A stretch of 64,000 nt of DNA from Mucidula mucida (lineage: Eukaryota; Basidiomycota; Agaricomycetes; Agaricales; Physalacriaceae): assembly GCA_015501055.1 (NCBI GenBank), contig JADNYV010000049.1, positions 124,001 through 188,000 on the forward strand, written 5' to 3'. Of this stretch, positions 53,886 to 64,000 are shown piece by piece. The number at the start of each line of letters is the position of its first letter. Position 1 is the stretch's first letter. The notes beneath the pieces were generated by a model. The model saw only the letters and a list, made by a program, of their open reading frames with translations, was not told where the DNA came from and made no database searches. Position numbers and translations under genes: made by a program.

Positions 53886-56359
53886 ATGAAGGTCCTACCG
53901 CCTTCAGCTCTACTGAGACTAGCTCGCTATCATGTCAGAGGCATCTCCATGTCTGCGGTGGAGGGACCCCGACAGCCAGAATTGTCTGAAAGAACATTGT
54001 CAGACTACTTCGCGTCCGAGATCCTACGGTCCCATGGCTCCCGACCAGCGCTGACGTGTCGGAGCGAGGGAGCCCATGCGATGGGAGGTCCTACACATAG
54101 AAATCTAGGAACTGCATCCCACCTGTCGCTGGACTTCTCTGAATTCGATCGATCCATCAAGGCGTGTGCGCGCGGGCTTCTGGAGATGGGCGTGGTCAAA
54201 GGGGACCGCGTCGGCGTCGTGATGGGGAATAACAGGTGCGGCTTTTTACGTTCGTGGAATGAAACATATTTGCTTATAGAGTGTGCGCCAGTGCTTATGC
54301 CATCTTGCAATGGGCGTGCGCGTCGATTGGTGCATACTCACGACGGTGAATCCTGCGTATCGCGTGGGCGAGATGGTGTGTGTCTTCCTTGCTTGTTCAT
54401 GACACCTCGTAGTGATGTCTCTTTCTCTCTGCAGATCAATGTCCTCAACTTGGTCGGCGTAAAACACCTGTTCGTGGTGCCCAGGATCAGAACTTCAGCC
54501 TATATCGAGCTGCTGGCCGAGAAGTGTCCTTCGATAAAACATAGCCTACCAGGACAGATTCACGAGGCGCTCTTCCCCAGCTACGAAACTTGGTTGTCGT
54601 GGATAACGAGGACGTCTTTCAGAGGAACTGCGTTCGCTAAAGGTCAAATCTCTTATTGACTGGCGCGAAGTATTTGCTTGGAGGGAAGACGATGTGTCAT
54701 TGAACAAGAGACTAGATGATACGTCGCAGTCTCTATCGAACGACGACGTGATCAATATCCAGTTTACGAGGTTTGCTTGCACCTTGTGATTTTCGAACTC
54801 AACCTGGAACATCATTGCAGTGGTACAACAGGACAGCCAAGGCAGTTTCGGTGAGGGATTCTATCTGAAGACGTGCATGTGAGTGCTGAGACGTGAAATT
54901 CGAGCTAACACATAGGAACATTTTGAATAACGCGCTTTCTATCGGTCATTGTATGCGTCTGACCGACCAGGACGTTGTCTGTAAGATCCTTGTACTCATT
55001 GTATCCTCATTTCGACCAATCACCTGCATAGGCAACGTTCCACCACTCTTTCACTGCTTGGATAAGTTGATCAAATACACTTTAATCTGACGCTAGCTTA
55101 CTCGCTCAACACGCCTTGTGCTAGGAAACCTCGCTGCGTGGGTCCATGGCGCATGTGTTGTCTACCCAGCCCAGATTTACGATCCACGGGCGACCGTGGA
55201 CACTCTCACAGCTGAGAAGTGCACCGCCTTGCATGGCGTACCGACGCATTTCCTTGGTGTACTAAAAGAGATCCAAGCGCGTCGCGATCGAGGAGAAGAG
55301 ACCGACACGAGTAGGTTAAGGTAATTATATCGCTAATAGTAAGATGTCGCCTCCTCAGTTCCTTCCAGGACTGGAATCGCAGCGGGCTCGCCGATCCCTA
55401 TCCAATTGATGAGGAAACTCATCGCAGAAATGAATCTTGACGGCCTTACAATTGCCTATGGGATGAGTAAGTATTCAAGTCTTGTCGTCGCGAACACGAC
55501 CTTCTGATTCCGACGCCCCAGCGGAGACGGGTCCTGTTTCATTCCAGACTACTGTAGATGACGCGATCGAAAACGTGTAGAGACGGTGGGAAGGTCCAAC
55601 CTCACGTCAAGGCCAAGATATAGACACGGAGGGAAACCCGTCCCTGTGGGTACTCCTGGCGAGCTCTGTGTCTCGGGTTATCTAGTGCAAAAAGGGTATG
55701 GCGTCCATTTGGTTGGGGCAATGACGTTAAGTTTGCCCTCAAGGTACTGGGAGATGAGCACCAGACACGTCAAGTGATGAAAGTACATCACCCAGCAAAG
55801 GATTTATGGATGCACACTGGAGACCAGGGAGTCATAGATGAGGAAGGGTATCTGAAGAGTGGGTAACGGACTCCTTTTGATCTAGGCGGTCCACTGATGG
55901 CATAGTCGTCGGCAGAATAAAGGACGTTATCATCCGTGGAGGCGAGGTGCGTAACGCTTGTTCAGCTTTCCACTCCTAATACAGTCGCAGAATCTTTTCC
56001 CGGTGCAAATCGAGAATGCATTAACAATGCATCCTGGAATTCACGAGGCCGCCGCGGTGTCCGTTCCAGACGAGAAATACGGTGAGGTCGTGGGGGCATG
56101 GATAGTGAAGGCGACGGGGTACGAGAATCTATCGAAGCAGGAAGTTAGGGAGGCGGTGTCCACGCGAATGAATCCACAGGTACAGTCCAAGCCGATTCCG
56201 TTGAATTTAGTACTCAGGATTGTTTCAATGCAGAATGCGCCCTCATGGGTGTGGTTTTCCGACGAGTTACCAAAGACTGCCAGCGGCAAGGTCATGAAGC
56301 ATGTACTTCGATACCGGAGCAAAGAACTAGCCAAGAAGGGAGATGGACTTGTTAAATAA
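53886..56359 (+). pseudogene. medium-chain acyl-CoA synthetase-like gene, many frame lesions
   Basis: Adenylate-forming enzyme that would activate fatty acids to acyl-CoA. The N-terminus (MKVLPPSALLRLARYHVRGI) could be an organelle-targeting sequence. Family marks: GVVKGDRVGVVMGNN, LNLVGVKHLFVVPRIRTSAY, the AMP-binding loop FTSGTTGQP, NVPPLFHC, GNLAAWVHGACVVYPAQIYD, YGMTETGPVSFQTTVD, GELCVSGYLVQKGY, HTGDQGVIDEEGYLK, GRIKDVIIRGGENLFPVQIE, ELPKTASGKVMKHVLRYRS. The chain breaks by one missing base near 54333, 54581, 54622, 54838, 55574, 55588, 55621, 55637 and 55746; one intron (55061-55110 area) starts ATAAG rather than GT and lacks a clear AG. Nine or more lesions in one gene suggest decay, although base-calling error cannot be excluded. 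Gene identity is firm; pseudogene status is moderate. Confidence 0.65.
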
Positions 56360-56511
56360 GTAGTGTGTTTTGTAAGAATAGACTCTAGAGAGACGAAGTC
56401 GGGTCCGAATTTGGCACGGCTCACCCGATTTGGCAAGACCGTGTTTTTGCTCCCCACAACTACCTTGTTTCGTCTGCGCGCATATGCGCAATGCTGCAGG
56501 AATTGACCCAT

Positions 56512-57165
56512 ATGGATCGTATAACTCAGCTCCAAGATGAAATTCAGCAGGTCTGCTTTTCCCCCCCCCGCAGTCTCCACGCACGAATAACATCGGGGGC
56601 CAGCTTCTCTTGATCATGGCGAGCAGCATCGAGTACCTCACGTCAAAGGCGAACTTCCTTCAAGTCAGTCCACAAATCCAGTGACGAAAACGAGAGCAGC
56701 GGACAAGTTGGATACCTCTGAAGGCGCGTCCTATTGCATCCCGCATCCAGCAGTCCGGTACTGGTACTGACGCATATGCATTGTATAGAGACGAAGAAGG
56801 AGCTGGTAACAGATCTGGTTATGAAGGCGAAACAAGTCGAATTCCTCATCCAGTCGCTGCCAGTCCGGAGCCCGAGGAGGAGCAGGCGAGTGCCCTATCG
56901 CGTCGCGTTTGATGTCCAACTAAACATCGTTGTCCTCTAGGCGAAACGGCTCGAGGCGCTCGAACTGGAGATGGCTGAAGCAAACACCGCCTACATTCAG
57001 GCCTTGGATCGTACAAGTGCGTCGCCCCGCGTTTCCATCCACCTCCACCTCCCGTCCTGATTTGCGTAATAAGAGAAATTGCACGAACAGGTCTCTCTTC
57101 TCCTTCGAACAATGCTCATGGACAACGAGTCAGATCTCGTGCAAATGAACGGCCCATCTGAATAG
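56512..57165 (+). CDS. MED21: Mediator complex subunit 21
   Basis: MED21/Srb7 of the Mediator middle module, partner of MED7. Start at 56512: MDRITQLQDEIQQ, intron (carrying a run of nine C), then LLLIMASSIEYLTSKANFLQ, VSPQIQVTKTRAADK, ETKKELVTDLVMKAKQVEFL, IQSLP, AKRLEALELEMAEANTAYIQ, ALDR, KKLHEQVSLLLRTMLMDNES, DLVQMNGPSE. The helical order matches Srb7. The exon between about 56690 and 56795 is not fully resolved. At 56860-56940 either a 75-nt GT-AG intron is removed, or SPEPEEEQ is coding with a one-base slip and a GC donor at 56886. Stop at 57165, 192 bp from the convergent MAM3 gene. Confidence 0.85.
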
Positions 57166-57357
57166 AATGCCGCCTACATACCCCCGTGCTATGTATCATT
57201 TATATTTACCATCCTCATGTATCAAGTTGTAGCATTATAATGTTCAAAGTACGATTACGTCAAGCTAAATCGTGGTATATATACAAGGGAGTATCGTTCA
57301 GAGACTAAAACTACAACGGCAAACCTTATTACTACACAAGCACAACGCAAAAACCCA
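57166..57357. other. convergent 3' gap
   Basis: MED21 and the MAM3-like gene end towards each other over 192 bp. AT-rich, nothing else seen. Confidence 0.5.
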
Positions 57358-59798
57358 TTAATCGTCTTCGACGTCCGTATCACCTCCGTGAGGGTTGAGT
57401 TCTTCCGCAGGAAGGCTCTTCCCAGTATTATCGTTCGTATTCATAGTAGCCGTAGCCGGGTTGAAATTAGAAGATCCAATGGGGGCGCTCTTGAATTTCC
57501 CCTTGGCTCCCATGACAGCCGAGCGAGAAGACGTCCCAGTAGTTTCACGAGCAAGACGGCGTTTCCTGTCAAGGAGAACAGCCTCAAGCGCAGGATTGGC
57601 TTTCTGCTCCACGACCTTCTCGTCGGTCGGGGGAACGACGGCGGGGACACAACCTCGCCGTCGAGCTTCTCGTCCTCGGCCTTAGCAGTAGTTGATTGCA
57701 TGGGGCGGTCACGAGGAGGCGCACTTCGAGAGCGTAGGAAGCTGAAACCTTTCATAGAAGCCCGAGACTTGTTCGCAGGAATCGGAATAGGGTGCAAGAG
57801 TTCCGGAGGGTTAGGACCAGTGTTGGAGGTACTGCCGTGAATATATGGCTCTCCATGGGCACCCTCAAGGTCGAACTCATCATATATTTCTTCACCAATG
57901 AGTTCTGTTTCGGGATTAGTCTGCATTGGGATATCTAAAATCGCAAAACTTGCCTTCCAGTACGTCTTCCAAAGTGATGATGCCAAGAGGCGAGATGGCA
58001 GGATCAAAGTTTTGCAAGAACTGTAAACAGATTCATGAGACGATGGTTGAGGTGATGAGTAGGATACTTACCTCGTCCGCACCTTCCGGTGCCAATACCG
58101 CATCGGCTGGCATAGTCTGCTCGAGCGCATACATACTGGTCATACCGCCTGTGAAGCTCCCCAGTGTCGTAGAACCAGCGGTGCCCACATTTTGCATCTC
58201 TACCTCATCCGTATCCCTCGCCTTCTTGGATTGCCGTCTGTGTTTCCGCTTCTTCTTGGAGCTTCCGCCTTCATCTGCAGCGAAATCCTTCTCCCATACT
58301 CCATCGCCTCTCAGTGTTTCCTCACCATTGGCATCTCCCATAGGCCGCCCCCGTTGTTCCTCGGATTCAGATTCACTTTCCTCGCTGCTCGTGTCACCCA
58401 TTCCAACCTTGTCCAAAAATCGACGCGTCAGACCTCTCTTTCCGGTCACAGCCTTCTTCACGCTGTGCGCCTTTTCGACACTGAAACGGCTAACAATGGC
58501 AATGTGGGAACTTCCTTCCTGAAATTTGTCCAAGATGCCAAGAAGAGATTCATTATTGGGCACGAATGGGACGCGGTTGAGTTGGAGCGTTCTCAACGGA
58601 GTCGCGTCTTTTGGATCAAGCAAAACACACTGTTTGACGAGAAAGATGCCAACAATCTTTTTAGCTTTCTGTGGTTGTGGGTTCACGTAAGACCCAGACT
58701 TGACGGGAACAGGGAGCTCGACCTCCTCATAGACCGGCACTCGACTGTGCCCTGTAGCCACAATTCTGGAGAGCGTCTCATAATCGAGTTTGGCATCGAT
58801 AGGGAGCATAAAGACATTCTCAATTGAAGTCATTGCCTGAGAAACCACCTTTTCTTGAAGATCCAGGGTCGCACCAATAATAGTGACCGTGTCGTGCTTC
58901 AGGTCACCACCGTGCGTAGAGTCCGATGCGTGCATAGCGATAAGTTCCTTCAATTCTGGAGAGGATATCAGTGGTGGCAATTAATTAAAACGCGTTGACA
59001 CTGACCGACTCTGCGATAGATGATGCCATGATTGGACCCAAGAATCCAGTCCAACAATTTGGCGACTGGCCAAGATATTATGCCCTAAGTGGCGAGTCAA
59101 GTTGATGGCGGTTTGAAAGAGAACAATTAAACGTACGATGGCGTAAATGAGACATTTGGTAAAGCCTGCAGCTTTAGCGCCGAGATAGAGACCGTAGCGG
59201 GTAAAAGAGATTGGGGGATAATTTCCGAGAATCTGGGAAGAAATGAGATGCATATCATGAACAGACACGTTGCACGCACATCACAATAAGCACCGTGCTG
59301 ACCGCCACACTTTGGGGCCCGCCACCCAGGACAGGGTCTGCGATGATTGGGAGAGACTCGTTGACGACCATGTTGGCCAGAAGGAGGGTAACGAGCAAGA
59401 GATGACCATTCTTTCGGATGGGCATAATCTGCTTCGCGTACTTGCGTTGTTCACTGCGAAAACACGAGTGAGTTGGGAGGCTGTTGGTGAAGGACTACGT
59501 ACGGTGTTCCGCTGATGCTCAGCACATTGAGCTGGGTCTGGTCCAAGCTCATGTAGCCAAGTGTCAGCCCGGCAAATAGACCTGAGAGAAGGACGAGAAC
59601 AGGGATGAGCACGGCGAAAACGACGGATTTCGTTTGGTGCGGGTCGAAGCCGTCATCGCGGCGAGCAAGGGCGCCGTGCAAGTTGGTGACCTGGAAAACA
59701 CCATGGCTGGCGAGCGAAAGCAGAGCATAGACAAGGCGCGTTGGTTGAGATCCTACTCCGACAGATATGTTGGGTGCCAATATTCGAGTTGGTGCCAT
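57358..59798 (-). CDS. MAM3: MAM3 / CNNM-type DUF21-CBS membrane protein
   Basis: Metal-related membrane protein; yeast Mam3 affects vacuolar metal handling, animal CNNMs handle magnesium. Start at 59798 (MAPTRILAPNISVGVGS) leads to a hydrophobic start, then the DUF21 domain: SVVFAVLIPVLVLLSGLFAG, LTLGYMSLDQTQLNVLSISG, ANMVVNESLPIIADPVLGGG, YGLYLGAKAAGFTKCLIYAI. A CBS pair follows: MTSIENVFMLPIDAKLDYET, SRVPVYEEV, GIFLVKQCVLLDPKDATPLR, then FVPNNESLLGILDKFQEGSS, a long acidic and basic insert, and PLGIITLEDVLEELIGEEIY with DEFD. The C-terminal tail ends HGGDTDVEDD. One base slip near 57642-57647 separates the tail from the core. Confidence 0.88.
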
Positions 59799-60163
59799 TC
59801 AAGGTCAAGGTGTAACGCAGCCCAGGGAGAAGACCCCATTAGTAACCCACGCCTCAAAACTCCCACACCCATGGCACCCTCGCAATTCACAAGTCGCGGA
59901 ATGGAAGAGCAACGCAGCTCGCGTCATGGTCGAATGCAAGATTTGTAGGCTTGGCTTGCATACCCCAGCGCCAAGAATTTTATCATCGCCGCGGCGTCCA
60001 TCACACTCGGGCCCAGTCTCTTCGGACTGATGTACAGCGGTAAATTATAGTACGTACATTTCCACATATTCTAAGTACAGACTACATACAAACGATAAGA
60101 CAGCAAACAACACAAACTGCGCAGAAATAAGATTTGACTTTGCAAGGAGGACAAGAACTTACC
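59799..60163. other. intergenic, tandem genes
   Basis: About 365 bp between the MAM3 promoter and the 3' end of the BTB gene. No gene seen. Confidence 0.45.
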
Positions 60164-61169
60164 TTAGATCGTCTTGGGAAGCTTCTCGACACAGTCGCGA
60201 ATAACACGCAGAGTCTCGTTCTTGTCGTACAGATTCCGACTGCAGTTGGCCAGGGGGCACTTTGCATTCCAGCAAGCTGTCGCCTCGGGCCAGTCTCGTA
60301 GCCCGACATCTACGACGGTGTCTCCTAATGGCCGAACATCAATCTCGAGGATGATCTTGTACTTTAGCTCTCGCCACGTGTGGTAATCGATGTGAGAACT
60401 GCAGTTAATACATGTCGCGGTAGCCCCAGAGACGAATGGAGTGTCATTGAGCCTTTGACGAAGCCTACAAGACGTCCGTGAGAAATGTAACGGTGTGTAT
60501 GACGACGATAACTACGCACCCTTCGCGCCGCGATCTATGCAAGTCTAAAAGCTTTAGCAGCGAGTCAGTCGACAGACGCTGCAACAGTGGTCGCACTTCG
60601 GCATCAAGAAGATTGTACGCCAAGGTCTGAGTAGAAGCGTGCTTTGCTTCTGGTTCCCAGCCAAACCTACAGGCTACGCCATACAATTTGAATGGGTGGA
60701 TATTGAAGGATGGGGTCATAACAAGTAAACGGATGATCGATAGAGGCCCTGGGGTATCGTATTTCTCGACGGCTTCTAGTAGCGCCTCTAGCTGTTCGGT
60801 CGTCTCGATGGTGGGCAAAGACAAGCCGCACATCATCCGCAGAAGGTATTCCAGAATATCTTTATCTTCTTCCAGGTAGAATATACCATTGGAGGGCGAA
60901 CTAGTCGAATTCGAGGACGATGGGGAGGACGAGGCGCTTTGCGGGAGACTGAACATTGAGCGAAAGAAACCGGAAGTCATCTTGAGGGTATGGCTGTAGA
61001 CGCGAAAGAGAATCTCGCCTCCTTTGGGAGACAAGACAGTATCACCCTCAGAAAAGAGTGGATGGTAAAGGAGTGGGTCGGGTTTGTACTCCGTCATTTC
61101 TTGGGATGGTGCGCGCTTCACGATCTGCATATCCAAAGTACCGAGGGATCTAGAGGTCGAGTTGAACAT
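60164..61169 (-). CDS. BTB/POZ-domain protein (basidiomycete-expanded type)
   Basis: BTB domains dimerise or act as Cullin-3 adaptors. Start at 61169 (MFNSTSRSLGTLDMQIVKRA). The BTB core reads HPLFSEGDTVLSPKGGEILF, RVYSHTLKMTSGFFRSMFSL, DILEYLLRMMCGLSLPTIET, LEALLEAVEKYDTPGPLSII and LYGVACRFGWEPEAKHASTQ. After an intron at about 60465-60520 comes LRQRLNDTPFVSGATATCIN, with repeated Cys pairs (CINC, CPLANC) that could bind zinc, ending IRDCVEKLPKTI. Agaricomycetes carry large families of such proteins; partners unknown. No frame break. Confidence 0.82.
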
Positions 61170-62049
61170 GAATCGCTGGAAGCACAAGGTAAGTAGAGTT
61201 GTAGTACATCAAGCTTTTTGGGAGCGCACTAATATTGCCGACTGAGCTGAGGTGCGCTCTGCCTGTGGATGATGCTGGAGAAGATGGGCAAGTTGCTGGT
61301 AGTGAGTCTCCAAGTCCTAAAGCAGCTCGTGACCAATGACAAATAATACGCCACACGCTTTGATCCGGTGCCTAATTTGGTTATTTACACGGCGCCACGC
61401 TTGCACTCTTCTATCCTCGAAGAGGCAGGTATGAATTCGTACCCGCGTAAACCCATCGCAACGGTACCAAGTATGACTGGCGCATCATACATGAATTCAC
61501 AGTCATTTCATCGTGCCTTACAATCAGCAGCCATGGAGACGATACTGGGACCGTATTCACTTCGAGCCATATAAGTAAAGTATCTGCGACATACGCATCG
61601 AAGACAAGTAGCTTTCTATCTTAGTGTCAGAGTCATGAAGACAAAGTTACTGAGCACTTCAGCAATGCGTTGTTGCATGTCGTTGTGTCTATTCGGAGCA
61701 AACGGTCAGTGATCCCGGCGTCGTGATCGATCAACAGTCGGATTCAAAAGCTAATGTCCCCGAGAAAGCCTAAGGCAACTCTTATCCAGTGGCTGTGAAA
61801 TCGTGCCTCTCTGTCTCTCTGCCTTAAGTCTTTCATTTCTTCGCGCAGGCGCTATCCTTCTTCCTTCGCTCGTCTGACTCATATCGGCCTCAGCATCAAG
61901 GGGTCGTGCCGGTCAACATCGTTTCGAACTGACACAGCCACGCTCCATTTCCAATCCCTTCGTGTTTGATCTACAAGTGCTGGATTCGTCTCTTACACTT
62001 GCTCCACGAGCAAATCTTGCTCTTCTCTTTTTCTACGGATTTGCTGGTC
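61170..62049. other. divergent promoters, BTB gene and glutaminase
   Basis: About 880 bp between back-to-back starts. Only short open frames; no motif recognised. Confidence 0.45.
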
Positions 62050-64000
62050 ATGTTATTCGACATCCTTCTTCTTATTTGTCTTGGCTTCCCCGCGTTCGTT
62101 ATCGCGCAGGGCTCACTCTGGCCTGCCGCCCTTCCGCTCGCCGTTCGTTCGCCTTACCTTAATTCTTATTTTAATTCCGTGGCGGGCGCTGCTCTGCCTA
62201 ACCAGTGGCCGACACTCTGGAGCGAAAACAAGGTGCGTATCTAGGTTCTCATCGGGAATCCTATTGTTCACGCAACCAATTCTCCAGATATTAGGTTGGA
62301 GTGGATGGATTCGAGTAGACGGGACGACATACGAGTTGTGGGGACAGAGTGGGACCGCCACCAACTTGACCAATGTAGAAATCACGCCCACGCACACCAA
62401 GCTGAGCATCACAGCGGATACCATGGACGTGAATGTTACTTGGCTCAGTCCCATCGAGGTCCGTCGGTCTTTTATATGAAGATTACAGTACACTAATCTG
62501 AATTATGTAACTAGCCTTCCAATCTTGCGTTGCAATCTCTGCCATTCTCATATATCTCTCTCGAAGCCTCTTCGAATGACGGCGCCACGCATACCATTCA
62601 GTTCTACTCTGACATCAGCTGTGGTCTGTAATCACTGCATTCTCCCCCATCTCTTATTCAGTTCTCTTAGAATGGGTTTCCGGTGATTCTGCTAGCCTCG
62701 CTCGTTGGAACACGACGAAATCGACTTCCACTACGTATCATATGTGTACCCGACAGTCGCCCCAAACTGCTACCGAAATTGATAATATGGTGGAGGATGC
62801 GTCTGTGTACTATAGCACGTTGAATGTATGTCTGCCGATTTCTCCCGTTATAGGCCTAACCGCGCCCTCAGAATGATGATGCATCTTATCAAACCGGGAA
62901 CGACTCCATTGTCCGAGGCGACTTCCGCACTAATGGAGGGCTCTTCAATAGTTTGGATACCAACTTTCGGGCCATCGATCAGTACGTCTACGATCCCGAA
63001 TACGGACACCCACTGATTGAGTGCATCTACAGAAACTTTGTGGTCCTTGGCCATGCCGTGGACTTGGGAAGCATTTCTAGTACATCGTCCCCAGTTGTCT
63101 TCGCACTCGGGCTCGTCCGGGACCCGGCTATCATTATGGCCACTCCGTCTGGCAACCAGACCCGCAGTTCTTACTTCTTTAGTGAGTATGGGACAGTTGG
63201 TGATGCTGTAAGTTCAACAATGCATTGTGTTGATTTCACGTCATTTCTCATCACTAATCTAGATTGATTTCTTCTTGGGCGATTTCGACAACGCCCAACA
63301 GCGCGCCGATGATCTTGATGACAAGTTGCTTTCTGAGGCGAACGGCGTATCTACTGATTATGCCGACCTTGTTTCACTTGCCGCCCGACAAGCATTGGCG
63401 GTGGATATCACAGTTTCCCAGAGCAGTGATGGAACGTTCAATACCTCTGATGTTATGACGTTTATGCGCGACACGGGCAACTCTCGGTAAGTCCTCCACA
63501 GATGACCTTTGTCTCAAAGATTCTGATATCTTTCAGACGCACCAATCCTGTTGAAGTAATCTATGCCGCGTTCCCAGCATTCCTGTACTTCAATGCTACT
63601 TGGGCGGGCTCGCTACTGGCGCCGTTACTGAAATACCAGGCATCCTCTCTATACTCTCGATCATACGCAGCGCCTGATCTTGGTACGCTCTCAATTCGGA
63701 ACCCTTCCCTCACACCTCTCAACTGCACAAGGTGCTTCTTACCCATACGCGGCTGGGAATAGTAACCCAAATATTTTCGGCGCCCTCGAAGGTGCGCGCA
63801 CTGCTTTGAGTTCGTTTGTATAGTAAACATCCTCTAGACTCTGCGGACATGCTCATAATGGGGTGGGCTCATGCCCGGTTCAGCGGAGACGGGTCAATGC
63901 TCAGTGAATATGTTGGTTGTTCATGGCTTATTATGGCGGTGAGACTGACAGTTATTCGCAGTACAGCCTGTACAAGAATTTCGCGGGCTATATGATCTCT
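62050..64000 (+). CDS. GtaA-like glutaminase, partial (runs off the window)
   Basis: Family of secreted fungal glutaminase A-like proteins (DUF5127/DUF4965/DUF1793). Start at 62050 gives a signal peptide: MLFDILLLICLGFPAFVIAQ. The N-terminal domain has SLWPAALPLAVRSPYLNSYF, ILGWSGWIRVDGTTYELWGQ; later VFALGLVRDPAIIMATPSGN, DYADLVSLAARQALAVDITV, PVEVIYAAFPAFLYFNATWA, SADMLIMGWAHARFSGDGSM, LYKNFAGYMIS. Several short GT-AG introns, the first at 62233-62287, and no frame breaks. Glutaminase activity is inferred from family only; many fungal paralogues are untested. The 3' end lies beyond the window. Confidence 0.85.

Noticed and set aside
53886..56359. Calling the acyl-CoA synthetase an ordinary intact gene
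   Set aside because: Too many breaks are needed for a continuous frame; labelled pseudogene with the error alternative stated.

Overview
The window looks like nuclear DNA of a filamentous basidiomycete, probably an Agaricomycete. Genes are dense, lie on both strands, and are cut by many short introns, mostly 46-56 nt with GT-AG ends. The gene set is fungal: DASH kinetochore subunit, Mediator subunits, Ste6-type pheromone exporter, GH43 enzyme, GtaA-like glutaminase and a basidiomycete-type BTB protein. There are no bacterial operons, rRNA genes, CRISPR arrays or obvious intact transposons, and I found no tRNA gene by eye.

Layout: 0.36-3.2 kb holds SLX1 endonuclease with AT-hooks (-) and a RING protein (+). 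3.5-10.4 kb holds MED12 (-) and a LEU5-like mitochondrial CoA carrier (+) leaving one 188-bp gap. 10.6-15.5 kb holds a damaged GH43 glycosidase and an AidB-like acyl-CoA dehydrogenase, both (-). 17-20.2 kb has two small unrecognised genes. 20.6-25.2 kb holds an SDR and a TMEM184/OSTA membrane protein (-). 27.9-32.6 kb is a Ste6-type ABC exporter (+). 32.9-35.8 kb is an RRM-YTH reader (-). 36.1-36.5 kb is an 80-residue protein found only by splicing. 36.7-43.7 kb holds MED14 (-) and a SCYL1/Cex1 pseudokinase (+). 43.8-46.9 kb holds DAD2 (-), HOP2 (+) and a Rho GTPase (+). 47.1-49.3 kb holds two mitochondrial genes, ISA2 and QRI7 (-). 50.5-56.4 kb holds an ankyrin protein and a badly broken acyl-CoA synthetase (+). 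56.5-61.2 kb holds MED21 (+), a MAM3/CNNM-type transporter (-) and a BTB protein (-). A GtaA-like glutaminase starts at 62.05 kb and runs off the end.

Three themes stand out. First, three Mediator subunits (MED12, MED14, MED21) lie within 54 kb. Second, several unrelated gene pairs start back to back over very short gaps: DAD2/HOP2 90 bp, MED14/SCYL 163 bp, MED12/LEU5 188 bp. Third, many otherwise convincing genes contain one-base frame breaks, nearly all cured by adding one base, often in or beside a homopolymer. That pattern suggests base-calling error, but the acyl-CoA synthetase and the GH43 gene carry so many that real decay is possible there.

All exon boundaries were worked out by hand from frame, protein-family conservation and GT/AG sites. 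They have not been checked by alignment or RNA data.
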